64,000 nucleotides of DNA from CALNXN01 sp942490645 (GTDB lineage: Bacteria; Pseudomonadota; Alphaproteobacteria; Rhodobacterales; Rhodobacteraceae). Location: NCBI GenBank assembly GCA_942490645.1, contig CALNXN010000011.1, positions 1 through 64,000 of the forward strand. The letters are read 5' to 3'. The position numbers and the translations under genes are program-made. The notes below the pieces were generated by a model. That model ran no database searches and was not told where the DNA came from. It saw only the letters and a list, made by a program, of their open reading frames with translations. Below are positions 1-9,309 of the stretch, piece by piece; the stretch's first letter is position 1; every line of letters begins with the position of its first letter.

Positions 1-1
1 G

Positions 2-289
2 ACGTTTAGAGAAATATACAGGATTCTCAAGCCTAACGGAATTGGTCGAATGGTTATCTCAGATCTTGTTACGGATAAGCAAATTGCAGAAGACCCTGCG
101 TCGATAGATCCAGATAAGTGGCGCGATTGCATTGATGGTGCACTGACGAAGGATAATTACATCGCTAGCATCAAGAAAGGTGGATTTAATAATGTGGAGG
201 TATTGGATGAAAAGCTCTACACTGAGGGAGACCAGGTTGATAACCGGAGGATTAGCAGTCTGGTTATCAAAGCAGTAAAAGGTGAGTGA
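2..289 (+). CDS. arsM: Arsenite S-adenosylmethionine methyltransferase, C-terminal part
   Basis: The reading frame is already open at the left edge, so only the C-terminal ~95 residues are present. ArsM enzymes transfer methyl groups from SAM to As(III) in the cytoplasm. The visible segment FREIYRILKPNG followed by RMVISDLV is the late Rossmann strand region of class I methyltransferases of the ArsM type. The stretch DCIDGAL contains the conserved cysteine that ligates arsenic in this family. The next gene starts 36 nt downstream and is an arsenate reductase, which supports the assignment. The N-terminal SAM-binding half and the other arsenic-binding cysteines lie outside the window. The family call rests on these motifs and the context; another SAM methyltransferase is a weaker alternative. 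Confidence 0.75.
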   Translation, partial: TFREIYRILKPNGIGRMVISDLVTDKQIAEDPASIDPDKWRDCIDGALTKDNYIASIKKGGFNNVEVLDEKLYTEGDQVDNRRISSLVIKAVKGE

Positions 290-325
290 TCGGGTACTGT
301 TGATAAGCAAAAATTGTGATTACGA

Positions 326-784
326 ATGAAATTTTCATTTATTACTAGATCAAAACTCAAAGCAAAGAAGACGATACTCTTTGTCTGTGTACAGAATGCA
401 GGCAGAAGTCAAATGGCTGAGGGATTTTTTAGTAAATATGCTCCGGAGGGTTTTGAAACAATGAGTGCAGGAACAAAACCGACCTCACATATCAATCCAC
501 TTGCAATACAAGCAATGAACGAAATTGGAATAGACATATCTAAACAAAAGTCTAAGGACCTCACGGAAGATATGATGAGAAATTCAGATAAGATCATTAA
601 CATGGGTTGTATGGACAAGAATTTCTGTCCTGCGTTGTTTATTCCTAAATTAATCGATTGGGGTATCGAAGATCCAAAAGACAAACCAATCGAAAAAGTT
701 AGAGAAATCAGAGATGAGATTGAGAGGAGAATCAAGGAACTTGCAAGAGACATTTCTGTCACTGAAGAAGAAAACAGTAGATAA
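326..784 (+). CDS. arsC: Arsenate reductase, low-molecular-weight phosphatase fold
   Basis: This 152-aa protein reduces As(V) to As(III), probably with thioredoxin as electron donor. The P-loop CVQNAGRSQ gives the CX5R signature (Cys21, Arg27) near the N-terminus. The motif MGCMDKNFCP supplies two further cysteines (Cys95, Cys101) that fit a thioredoxin-type triple-cysteine relay. Length is normal for the family, with about ten extra N-terminal residues. It lies between arsM and an aquaporin and overlaps the aquaporin by 71 nt, so the three genes appear co-transcribed as an arsenic reduction, methylation and efflux unit. A thiol-dependent phosphatase of the same fold is possible but less likely given the neighbours. 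Confidence 0.85.
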   Translation: MKFSFITRSKLKAKKTILFVCVQNAGRSQMAEGFFSKYAPEGFETMSAGTKPTSHINPLAIQAMNEIGIDISKQKSKDLTEDMMRNSDKIINMGCMDKNFCPALFIPKLIDWGIEDPKDKPIEKVREIRDEIERRIKELARDISVTEEENSR

Positions 785-1445
785 ACTTACATTAAATCAA
801 AAAAGGTTCATTGTAGAAGTAATCGGTACATTCATCGTAGTAGTATTGGCTACTGGTGCAGTAGTAATAGACGCTAACTTCAATGGAATATTAGGTATAT
901 CCTTTATAGCTTTTCTTCCATTCATAGGAGTAGCAGCAGGAGTGTACTTATTTGGCAAGATATCTATGGCTCACTTTAATCCTGCAGTGACACTAGGCTT
1001 TCTGATTACTAAACACATTACTAAATTGCAGCTAGTATACTATTTCACAGCAGAAATACTGGGTGCATTGCTAGGCAGCCTATTTGTAATGTATGTGATT
1101 GGAAGAGAAGCTAACTTAGGTACAAACTCACCTAATTATGCATTTTCCTTACCTGCAATATTTGGAATTGAGGTATTAGCATCTGCATTATTGATGTCTG
1201 TAATAGTGCTGGTAGTTTTTACTAAAGGGTTAAGGGGATACGGAGGACTTGTCATTGGTGGAATAGTCGGACTTGATATATTCTTTCTTGCATTTATTTC
1301 TGGAGCATCGATGAACCCTGCACGTTCACTTGCCCCAGCATTGGTTTCGGGGGTTCTGGATAATCTATGGTTGTATTGGAGTGCCACATTTATTGGAACT
1401 TCCATTGTTGCTTTGCTTGTTAGAAAAAAATTTGCTGGCGATTAG
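714..1445 (+). CDS. Aquaporin / aquaglyceroporin, arsenic-linked
   Basis: This is a six-helix membrane channel of the MIP family. Both half-helix signatures are visible, FNPAV after the second membrane segment and MNPARS near the fifth. In arsenic operons such channels let As(III) or methylated arsenicals leave the cell. The ATG at 714 lies inside arsC and gives an N-terminal leader of about 30 hydrophilic residues before the first membrane helix (RFIVEVIGTFIVVVLATGA). No in-frame ATG exists closer to that helix, so either translation starts here by coupling or an indel hides the true start. Some genomes carry aquaporin-ArsC fusions, so the overlap may reflect a related arrangement. The function is confident; the start is not. 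Confidence 0.82.
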   Translation: MRLRGESRNLQETFLSLKKKTVDKLTLNQKRFIVEVIGTFIVVVLATGAVVIDANFNGILGISFIAFLPFIGVAAGVYLFGKISMAHFNPAVTLGFLITKHITKLQLVYYFTAEILGALLGSLFVMYVIGREANLGTNSPNYAFSLPAIFGIEVLASALLMSVIVLVVFTKGLRGYGGLVIGGIVGLDIFFLAFISGASMNPARSLAPALVSGVLDNLWLYWSATFIGTSIVALLVRKKFAGD

Positions 1446-1562
1446 ACTCATATATAAAAGCAGGTCAATCTCCTAGGTTTTAAAAGTTAATGGCGAGTAA
1501 CGGAATGGCATACAACACAAAAAGTGATTAGAAAAGAGGGGGGGCTACTTTTTTAGACTTCG

Positions 1563-1862
1563 TTATTTTTGTGATTCCTCGTGAAAAAGCTCTACGCTAT
1601 TAGTCAACACCTCAAGCAGGAATGTCACTTCGCTATCAGAGTATGAAGATAAAAACTTAGGCATTCTTTCATGGAGAGGCATAAAGATCGTTCCAAGTTT
1701 ACTTTCCAACTTCTTATTTCGAATGGGCTCGACAATGGTTCAACGTCTATCTTTTGGATCATTTGCATTTTTCAGATAGCCAGCTTTCTCCAAGCAGTCA
1801 ATAATGCCTGTTACTGCACCGGTGGTCAAACCAGTAAGCTCAACAAGCCGACCAGCAGGCAT
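1563..1862 (-). pseudogene. MarR-family regulator, broken
   Basis: Read from 1862 downwards, the frame encodes the recognition helix and wing of a MarR regulator: GRLVELTGLTTGAVTG, then LEKAGYL, then NDPKDRR. A TGA follows DRR at about codon 41. The same frame then continues with a protein-like C-terminal helix ending FHEESQK. The segment just upstream, in another frame, reads NSGYS, which suits the usual lead-in, so a second one-base indel is likely near 1860. MarR proteins normally span ~140-160 residues; the N-terminal dimerisation helix could not be recovered. It may once have regulated the adjacent arsenic genes, but that is inference from position. Confidence 0.6.
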
Positions 1863-1865
1863 GAA

Positions 1866-2312
1866 TATCCAGAATTAGAAGAGTGTACTGTGACAAGATT
1901 TCAATATTCAATTTCTTTTACAACGTTCTTCCTAATCATTGCTAATATAACCTTGAAGCGCAAATGGCTCAGGCATATCTATGCATGATAAGTTGTCATC
2001 AAAGATATCAAAATAAATGGCCTCAATTCAGTTCAAGTAGCCTCTAAATTCACTATGAGGGGATTAATCTACAGTAAGCTGTTCATGTCATAAATATTCA
2101 TTGGAACTAATAATACAGTAAAAGTTTAGCATTAGACAGCTCAGTCTCGTATCAGTTTATTTTCTCAGGTTTTCGAGCCATGTGGTCTAAGTGTCGGATC
2201 AAGCGAAACAGTATACTAAACATCTAAAAAATAAGGGACGCTATCCGCGATTCGTTGTAAGGCGTAGACTGTCTACGGCATGGAGATAGTCACAAATAGC
2301 TCGACGCGAATA
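1866..2312. other. Intergenic, nothing recognised
   Basis: AT-rich stretch between the MarR remnant and the small exported protein. Short open frames here have no protein-like composition. Its left end may hold a scrambled N-terminus of the MarR gene. No RNA gene or clear repeat was seen. Confidence 0.5.
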
Positions 2313-2603
2313 CTATTGATACGTAACGGGATTATTCGTCACAACTACTGTGTCATTTTGAATTATGACCGTGACTCCTGGTGGAGGAAATTCATTGATA
2401 TCCATATCGGTTGCCCCTTCGGTACTAACGCTTACAGTTCCGTTAGCAGGGAGTTCTTCTCCCGGACTTATCGAAATGTCTACATCTTCCGTTAGATTTC
2501 CAGTTGGAGCCTCCTTATTTAGTTGGGCATAAGTTCCGATCGAGCTTATTAGAAGTAATCCTAGTCCAAAGCCTAAGACTAGTACCACGTACATTCCTTG
2601 CAT
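2313..2603 (-). CDS. Small exported protein of unknown function
   Basis: The 96-aa product begins with a signal peptide or membrane anchor: VVLVLGFGLGLLLI precedes IGTYAQ, a plausible cleavage region near residue 27. The remainder is acidic and rich in Thr, Val, Pro and Gly (GEELPANGTVSVSTEG, then PPPGVTV), as in short extracellular beta-type domains of thaumarchaeal surface proteins. I do not recognise a family. It is monocistronic, with long non-coding flanks. The signal peptide and composition argue for a real gene; the overlapping frame on the other strand lacks such features. Confidence 0.6.
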   Translation of the reverse strand: MQGMYVVLVLGFGLGLLLISSIGTYAQLNKEAPTGNLTEDVDISISPGEELPANGTVSVSTEGATDMDINEFPPPGVTVIIQNDTVVVTNNPVTYQ

Positions 2604-3281
2604 GTGCGTTATAATAATGAGGATGGATTAAATCTTTCCCCGAATGATCTATTAACTGGGTTGTTATCATTATTGGTGTACTAGCCAATAATTCGAACCA
2701 TGATTAGGACAATTATCATCTGCATATTTGTTTTCATAGGTCAAATCTATAGAAATACGACTGATTTTAGAGAAATTTGAAAAATCTCTGGTATTCTCAA
2801 AAGATCGGTCAAATTATACTAGTAAAAAATATAATAAAAACTAGTAATGTGGAACCTAATCAGATCATTATCTTTATCAGAGCACGAATGAGAATCTGGA
2901 TTCTAGCACCAGATCAGTCAATGTGTATGAGTATCCCAACCAGATTACCTATCTAACGATCTAATATTCATTTTTCAATTCAGATTCTCGTATTGTTACC
3001 CGATTCGAGATATGATGATAATCATGCGGTAATTTAGGAATTATTCATTTATTCCTCCTGTATTTTTTGGCACCATGATCAGCAGCATTAGATTTTTGCA
3101 AGAAACGCAAGTATTCTGGATTCAGATCCACAATTCTCTACATTTTATGCCCGAATATGAAAAAAGATTCACCCAAATGTATTCCTAATATATAATAATC
3201 CCTAAAATTTACTCTGGCCTACTTTCAAAATACAATATATCTACCAGTTCGATTATCATTATATATGCTTACGCCATTTAG
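2604..3281. other. Long intergenic region, nothing recognised
   Basis: About 680 nt of very AT-rich sequence without a credible frame on either strand. It presumably contains the promoters of the exported protein (leftwards) and the histidine kinase (rightwards), but no specific element could be assigned with confidence. Confidence 0.5.
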
Positions 3282-3383
3282 AGATTTATCGAACTGACAA
3301 TTCAGGCATTCCCCCCAGTCAGAGACAAGAAATCAGAAGTACTTTACGGTGTTGAAAAAGCCGTAGGTAGGGGCATCTATTTC

Positions 3384-5140
3384 ATGAATAATGTGAAAGA
3401 AAGGATGGATATCTTTTTTGACAAAAAAGCACCATCGATAGTCGTAGATGTTAAAGAGTATAGAAATGGTTACAGGAGCATACGAAAACGGGGAGGAAGA
3501 ATACGTGCATTTACTGAAATAACGAGAGAGAATCTCCACCACTGTAAAGAACTAATTAAACTCGTTGATGAATTGAGACATCTAGATGGTGTGAAAGGAG
3601 GAATTGCAATAAGTGAGACAGAATATATGGCGACCACTGTCTTACAGGAGAGCGTTCCACTCACAGAGGTAATTTATAGCAATGTAAGAGAAGTTGTTGA
3701 ACAGGGGCAGTACATATTTGATACACTTTGGAGTACTGCCGCGCCTGCTGAACAAAAGATTAAGGAACTAGAAGAGGGAGTCGAGCGCCCGGTGATACAG
3801 GTTATAACGGACACTCGTACTTCGATATCACTTGCTTTTGATCTTATAAGCTCAGCAAGACACGAAATCCTGATAATGTTTGCCTCTGCAAAGACATTTC
3901 TTTTGGCTGCAGACACGTACACATTAAGTTATTACCAAGAAGCACTGCATAGGGGAATCAATCTAACTATCCTGGTTCCTGTGTACGACGATTCAAAAAA
4001 AGATATCAATTGGGATAGACGCGACGGCGGTTATCCTCATGATGATCATGATGATGACAAACACAACAATAATGGATCTGCAAATGTGAATGAACAGGTG
4101 AATAAGATCAGAAAAAAAATTCCAAATGCTAACTTAATCGTAACTGATAAATCAATCAATACAAGAATTACAATAATGGTAGTAGATAATTCAAAATCTA
4201 TGATATGGGAGCTCAAGGATGATACACTAAAGGATCCGTACCAAGCAGGAGGAATTGCGACCTATTCGAACATTCCTTCTGTAGCATCCTCTTATGCTTC
4301 CATAATTCATATCATACGTAAGCAAGCAGACTTGTATGAACAACTAAGAGATTCTAAGGAGAGATTAGAAATGCTCAACAAACAATTGGAATCCCACAAC
4401 ATAATTCAGCAAGAATTCATCAATATAGCTGCACACGAATTACGAACACCTATACAACCAATCCTGGGACTATCCGAAATTGCATTGGCTAGAAATGAAA
4501 AAAATATTTGATAGAGACGATCCTCAGTTGAAAGAAACTCTCGAAGTAATTACAAGGAACGCAAAAAGACTTCATAGGTTAACTGACGATATTCTAGATG
4601 TAACAAGAATTGATAGCAAAATACTAAAGTTGAACAACGAGTCAGTTGATATTGACGAAGTTATTGATGACGTCATCGATGATTTTAGAAACAAAATAGA
4701 ACATACTACCGAAAAACAAGTTAGGTTTGTAAAAATGATCAAAAGTCAATCAAATAAATCGAAACATGAGGCAGGATCACCTAGCGTAACTAATTTGATT
4801 TGTGATAAAAATAGGGTAATACAAATAATGTCCAATCTTATTAGTAATGCGATTAAATTCTCATCCAAGAATGGAACCATTACCATATCGAAGGAGGTAA
4901 GTATTGATAATAAATTCATTGTGATAAGTGTAATTGACAGAGGAAGTGGTATAGATCCAGATATATTTCCTAGACTATTTTCAAAGTTCGCCACAAGATC
5001 AAATCACGGCACCGGCCTTGGCCTTTATATTTGTAAGAACCTTGTCAGAAGCCCATGGTGGTAGAATTTGGGCTCAGGATAACAAGAATGGTCCTGGGGC
5101 GACATTCTCGTTTAGTCTTCCCATAGTAAGTCCAAATTAG
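3384..5140 (+). pseudogene. Sensor histidine kinase, two frameshifts
   Basis: This is a cytoplasmic-type histidine kinase of the kind abundant in Nitrososphaera relatives. The N-terminal part resembles the phospholipase-D-like sensor module of those kinases (ARHEILIMFASAKTF, then GINLTILVPV). HisKA follows with the phospho-acceptor motif NIAAHELRTPIQP. The HATPase part shows the N box IMSNLISNAIKFS, G1 box DRGSGI, F box FPRLFSKF and G2 box GTGLGLYICK. The frame shifts near 4500 at a run of seven A and again near 5045, where EAHGGRIW resumes and runs to the stop at 5138-5140. The open frame extends upstream of ATG 3384 to about 3282 and encodes SEVLYGVEKAVGRG, typical of the family, so the true start is probably further left. 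The indels may be sequencing errors. Confidence 0.8.
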
Positions 5141-5267
5141 GCCTCTAGAATGAGAACTCATTAATTAGTATATACAGATGAAAGATAGTAACGCAAAAGA
5201 ACAATGAATGATATGCTACACATTTCTCGTTTCAATTTGAGAAAGAACTCGCATAGATATGAATAAG

Positions 5268-5299
5268 TGGAGTGGGTAGGTGGGTGGGTAGGTAGGTAT
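5268..5299 (+). repeat. G-rich GGGT/GGTA microsatellite
   Basis: Tandem GTGGGTAGG/TGGG units lie just before the permease start at 5304. Four or more closely spaced G tracts could form a quadruplex on this strand. It is unusual in such AT-rich sequence. Whether it acts in expression is unknown. Confidence 0.7.
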
Positions 5300-5303
5300 T
5301 TGG

Positions 5304-6101
5304 ATGGAATTAACGCACCGCGGATTTAATGTCGTAATCTTTGTCCTTTCCGCAATAGTCCTAGCCTATATCGTATTTCCACTTACTACGATCCTGACCT
5401 TTCTGGATCCGGTGAATGCTTTCGAATCGTTGACTCGGCTCCAAGTATGGAACGCTTTCGTCTTAAGCCTATTTACTGCAACGGTTTCCACATCGATTCT
5501 ATGCGTAATTGGGATACCATTTGCCTATTTCTTGGCAAGATATTCTAACTTTAAAGGGAAATTCATTATCAGAGTCATTGTTATTATCCCTCTTGTCCTT
5601 CCTCCTCTGGCGAGTGGGGCCCTTCTATTAGGAATGTTTGGCCCAACATCATTGGTTGTGCAAGCCTTTCCAGGAGTAGAATTTACTCAATCCGTATTTG
5701 GAATTATAATAGCTCAAACCTATGTTGCCTCTCCATTTATTATTCTTGCAAGCCAAGCAGCATTTGAATCAGTTGATAAGTCATATGAGAACGTTGCAAG
5801 AGTACTAGGTAAAAACAATCTACAGACCTTCTTCAGAGTTTCACTTCCACTTGCTAAGACTGGAATAATAATAGGTATAATCATGTCATGGGTCAGGGCG
5901 GTTGGAGAGCTCGGTGCGACCATGATGATGACATACAATCCCCATACCATATCAATTCAAATTTTTGAAGATAATGCTATTGGCGGTCTAACTCAGGCTG
6001 TTCCAGGTATCGTCTTGGTAATAACATTACCCGTTTTAGTAATAATTGTATTCTACATTTCAAGAAAGAACAGGGGTCAGGGACTGCTGAAGCTTGGATA
6101 G
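5304..6101 (+). CDS. ABC transporter permease, molybdate/tungstate type
   Basis: The 265-aa protein has about six membrane helices and the inner-membrane binding-protein-dependent transport signature near residue 190 (ENVARVLGKNN, then AVGELGATMMM). The GELGA core and the LVLPPLASG segment are typical of the ModB/WtpB/CysT group that imports oxyanions. Length fits the family. The usual partners, a substrate-binding lipoprotein and an ATPase, are not adjacent: a histidine kinase lies upstream and a broken UvsE downstream. It is either an orphan or the neighbourhood is rearranged. Tungstate, molybdate and sulfate cannot be separated from sequence alone. Confidence 0.82.
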   Translation: MELTHRGFNVVIFVLSAIVLAYIVFPLTTILTFLDPVNAFESLTRLQVWNAFVLSLFTATVSTSILCVIGIPFAYFLARYSNFKGKFIIRVIVIIPLVLPPLASGALLLGMFGPTSLVVQAFPGVEFTQSVFGIIIAQTYVASPFIILASQAAFESVDKSYENVARVLGKNNLQTFFRVSLPLAKTGIIIGIIMSWVRAVGELGATMMMTYNPHTISIQIFEDNAIGGLTQAVPGIVLVITLPVLVIIVFYISRKNRGQGLLKLG

Positions 6102-6116
6102 TGAATTCTCAGATCC

Positions 6117-6460
6117 ATGGAGGATACTTGCAACCGACTTAAGCCAGAATTTGAACGAATTAGCATCTCTATCAGAAATCACAATATTCGTGTTTCCATG
6201 CATCCTGATCAATTTGTGATCCTTAATTCCCCAAACAACACGATAATGAAAAACAGTATCAGTAAACTAAAATATCATTGTTTGCAAAGTTTTGGATGCG
6301 ATGCGTCTTGATGGAACCGCCAAGATACAAATTCGTGTTGGTCAAGTTTATGGAAATAAGATTGTAAATAATAACATTAACGAGGTTGTGAGAACTTACA
6401 GTGTCCTTGACAATGCAATTAGGCGAAGGCTTGTAATGAGAATGTATACTTATGCAACGT
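6117..6460 (+). pseudogene. uvsE: UV damage endonuclease UvsE, fragment
   Basis: UvsE nicks DNA 5' of UV photoproducts. The middle of the TIM-barrel enzyme is visible: RLKPEFERISISIRNHNIRV, then SMHPDQFVILNSPN, which holds metal-binding residues. After a one-base shift near 6283 the frame continues with VLDAMRLDGTAKIQIRVGQV and VLDNAIRRRLVM. A further shift near 6440 leads to a stop. The N-terminal ~80-100 and C-terminal ~100 residues expected for a ~300-aa protein are missing. The multiple lesions and missing ends argue for a true remnant, although indel noise is common in this part of the sequence. Confidence 0.65.
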
Positions 6461-6558
6461 CTTACCTATCAGTAGTATTGACTAAATTAATGAGTCACTA
6501 GTGATAGTTTAACACTTTCACGCTCAAGACTTTATTACGCTTGAATTAACAATGGAGA

Positions 6559-6696
6559 TTAAGGGGTTATAGACATCGTCTTTTGTTTTAATCTATCAAA
6601 GATGTCTTGATACACAAATTTTTCACTTTCCTTAACCATATTCCTTATTTCTTTTGAAACTATGATCTTGTCGTAATAGGGCGTCCAGTGCATCAT
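6559..6696 (-). CDS. Possible small protein, 45 aa
   Basis: A short frame on the reverse strand encodes a basic helical peptide (MMHWTPYYDKIIVSK, then EIRNMVKESEKFVYQ). The composition is protein-like and the frame has a clean ATG and TAA. No family was recognised and no second copy supports it, so it could be chance. Confidence 0.25.
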   Translation of the reverse strand: MMHWTPYYDKIIVSKEIRNMVKESEKFVYQDIFDRLKQKTMSITP

Positions 6697-6699
6697 TTG

Positions 6700-7070
6700 A
6701 ACTCGACAAATTTTTATTTAAATCCTAGATATTTCAATTGGGTTGTTGGTTGCCGTTCCTAATGTCGTCGCAACCTTTGGAAACTTTACTGGGTCAACTC
6801 TCAACATGTGATTTGATATGATTCGGTGAAGTTGCTCTAACATAAGTCTATGTTCAGTTCATAGGTTAACACTATGGATAAGATTGGCACCGCCTCAGTC
6901 TACTGATTAGAGTAAAGATGTTAGCATCTGACAAGTTGTTATTTCTCAAAACTACTCCTCCACTACTATTCCGCCTTAAATGCCTGTAGGATACTGTCCT
7001 CAACCCAACAGCTCTTGCAACCAATAGATACGTGAGGTTTCATAGTTTCCAAATCATTCGTTTTACTCTG
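6700..7070. other. Intergenic, nothing recognised
   Basis: AT-rich non-coding stretch before the GC-rich DUF899 island. No credible frame, RNA or repeat was seen. The base composition changes sharply at about 7,070. Confidence 0.5.
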
Positions 7071-7079
7071 CGCCCGCTA

Positions 7080-7912
7080 TCGAGAATCTCGTATGTTACT
7101 CATCGTGCCGCCGGAAACCACGACCCCGTCTCGTTCCGCCCATGGCGCGCGGTCGAGCCACTGGTACATGCCCCAGAGCCCGTCCAGCCCGCGCGCGTAG
7201 GTGGAGTAGGTGTGGTAGACGACGCCGTCCTCGAGCGCGAACGCGCTCATGCCCGGCGCCTCGCGGATGTACGTGGGAACGTCGATGCCGGTCATGGCCG
7301 CGAACTCGCCTGCGAGCCCCCCGAGTCGGGTGTCGTGCCATCTTCTCCGACCCGCGCCCGCGCACTTCCATCTTGACACTTGCTGCGGTAGTTGTATTCG
7401 ATGCTGCCCGAGCGCTGTTGCTCCTCGGTGAACGAGGTGTTGAAGTCGTAGTTGAAGTCGCTGTTCAGCGAAGACGCCCACGTGAACGTCCAGCCCATGC
7501 GGCGCTTGTACGCCTGCAGTGCGGCGAGTGGCGCGCGCGAGACCGCGATCATCGCTACGTCGTGGTTGCTCGAGGTGGACGGCGAAGCCATTGAAGCCGT
7601 CCGCGATCGCCGAGCAGGACGGACACCCGGCCGTGTACTCGGGGCCGAACATGAAGTGATAGATGAGGAGCTGCGAGCGCCCTCGGAACAGATCTGCGAG
7701 TGACGCATGCCCTCGTCGGTCTCGAAGCGGTACTCCTTGTCGATTCGAACCCAGGGCAGCTCCTGCCGCCGTTGCGCCAGCTCATCGCCTCGCCGCGTCA
7801 GCTCCTTCTCGGCCTCGAGCAGCTCCAGCCGGGCCGCAAGCCACTCTTCACGTGTTCCGATCTTGTGATCTTTTAAAACTGTCATGACTTGTTTAATCCA
7901 CTCAGTAGTCAT
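7080..7912 (-). pseudogene. DUF899 thioredoxin-like protein, GC-rich and multiply frameshifted
   Basis: Pieced together over several frames, this is a DUF899 protein of ~240 aa: GTREEWLAARLELLEAEKEL and RQELPWVRIDKEYRFE, then the redox-like core FGPEYTAGCPSCSAIADGFN, then VAMIAVSRAPL, KRRMGWTF and the C-terminal HTYSTYARGLDGLWGMYQWL. Frames change near 7690, 7590, 7330 and 7110; at the last, WF is followed in the next frame by RRHDE. The body is strongly GC-rich with G/C third positions, unlike its surroundings, while the first ~19 codons (MTTEWIKQVMTVLKDHKI) are AT-rich. This suggests a fusion of an archaeal start to bacterial sequence. It adjoins an ArsR/SRPBCC pair, a known neighbourhood for DUF899. 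Confidence 0.78.
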
Positions 7913-8049
7913 TATAAAATGGTCTGGTATTTAAAGATGTCTTTAATTATTGGAGTTTAATACGTATGATGAATAATTAAACCCAATTTATTAGATTGAT
8001 AAAGTATTTATGCAGTTCTTTTTTTAATATTTAATATTGAATTATTATT

Positions 8050-8341
8050 ATGGGAGCATCGGTGTGGAAAGCCTTGTCGGACAATAGCAGAAGACATATG
8101 TTATTATTGTTAAAAGATAAGAACATGTTTCCTTCTGAGTTGGCAGAACACTTTGATATTACTCTATGGAGTTTCCACACATCTACGTATATTGAGGGAT
8201 GCTGATTTAGTGAAGGAGAAGAGAGAGGGGCAAAGACGGCTCAATTCACTTAATACTCAAGCAACTTTAGAAATAAAAAACTTCTATGACCAAATGTGGA
8301 GTAACAATTTGAAATTCCTTGAAAGAGTTTGTAGAAAATAA
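8050..8341 (+). pseudogene. ArsR-family winged-helix regulator, one frameshift
   Basis: The first frame encodes the ArsR start: VWKALSDNSRRHMLLLL, then PSELAEHFDIT. A one-base shift near 8165 moves to the frame reading YGVSTHLRILRDADLVKEKR, the recognition helix and wing, ending at 8341. The corrected length is about 97 aa, normal for the family. No metal-binding cysteine pair is seen in helix 3. The next gene, 31 nt downstream, is an SRPBCC protein; ArsR/SRPBCC pairs are common and probably co-regulated. The break may be an assembly error. Confidence 0.7.
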
Positions 8342-8372
8342 GAAGAGGAAACAGGGTAAAAGGAAATAGGAT

Positions 8373-8687
8373 ATGATTAGTACCAATGATAGGGTAATTA
8401 GGAAGAGTGTAGTGGTTGATGCTCCTCCAGATATGGTCTTCAAAGCAATTAGTGATGAAAAGGAACTAATTGAATGGTTTCCAGACCTTGCTGTTTTAGA
8501 GCCAAGGATAGGGGGAAAAGTGAAGTTCACGTTTCATAATGAAAACTCTGAAAACCATGATAGAGATCATTCTCCTGAGGGTGAGGTGCTAGAATTTGTC
8601 CCTAACCAGAGAATCTCATACACATGGGAACATAAAGATATAACAGTTGTTTTTAATTTTTTTTTTTTTTTTTTGTTTCCACAATAA
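8373..8687 (+). pseudogene. SRPBCC (AHSA1-like) protein, cut by a poly-T tract
   Basis: The N-terminal ~90 residues form the START/AHSA1-like fold: RVIRKSVVVDAPPDMVFKAI, then EWFPDLAVLEPRIGGKVKF and RISYTWEHKDITV. The last two thirds of the domain (normally ~140-150 aa in total) are absent. The frame enters a run of 18 T and ends at a stop just after it. Sequence beyond the T tract does not resume the family in any frame I could read. It sits behind an ArsR regulator, the usual partner. Confidence 0.68.
8657..8674 (+). repeat. Poly-T homopolymer, 18 nt
   Basis: A run of 18 T interrupts the SRPBCC gene exactly where its homology ends. A similar run of 17 T occurs at 37,048 in the same window, also where homology breaks. 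Confidence 0.9.
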
Positions 8688-8905
8688 AGATGGATAATTA
8701 AACTTGTGCGTGAAGTGAGGAGATAGGATTAGGCAACGCAGTACTGTGATATGCAGAGAAGGGCAAGAAAAAATAAGCCTGAAAATATTCCATAGTGGAT
8801 AATAAGCCATCAAGGAGGAGTTACACATGGCAACTGTAACAAGCTCGGAGTCTTACCAATTTGCATGAGATTTTATAGTTCGGAAGTGAGCTCCTTCATT
8901 TGTGA

Positions 8906-9055
8906 TTAAGGCTTTTTATGCCTAGAATCTGCCAATAGCCTCCTTTTTGCCAACAACTGTTTATGCCTGAATTTAATATTTCGTGGATTCGATCTTAATT
9001 TATGGCTACAACATGGACACCAAATACCTCCATCCCATTTTTGAATATTTAACAT
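8906..9055 (-). CDS. Small zinc-ribbon-like protein, 49 aa
   Basis: The short reverse-strand frame starts with ATG at 9055. It encodes IQKWDGGIWCPCCSHKLRSN followed by a very basic helix (KFRHKQLLAKRRLLADSRHK). The C-P-C-C cluster and high lysine/arginine content resemble the many short thaumarchaeal zinc-finger or DNA-binding peptides, although only half of a normal four-cysteine site is visible and His18 may contribute. It stands alone between the SRPBCC remnant and the methyltransferase. The composition makes it more credible than a chance frame. Confidence 0.5.
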   Translation of the reverse strand: MLNIQKWDGGIWCPCCSHKLRSNPRNIKFRHKQLLAKRRLLADSRHKKP

Positions 9056-9309
9056 GACTGTCTTTTGTCCACTTTTCATACCTCCCTAACTTGAATTTGG
9101 CAGCTTCCAGCTTTGTGCCGAACACATATTCCCTTACGGTAAAATCTATTAGGAGCGTTAATACGATATGTATCAACCCTTATTAGAGCAGGAATTACCT
9201 ATGAATGATAAAATCATATGGCATGATGATTTTTATCATGCATTGTGTATAAATGCATGATATAGAATTATGTATTAATTGGGCATTTTCATGTCCAAAT
9301 GTAATGGAT

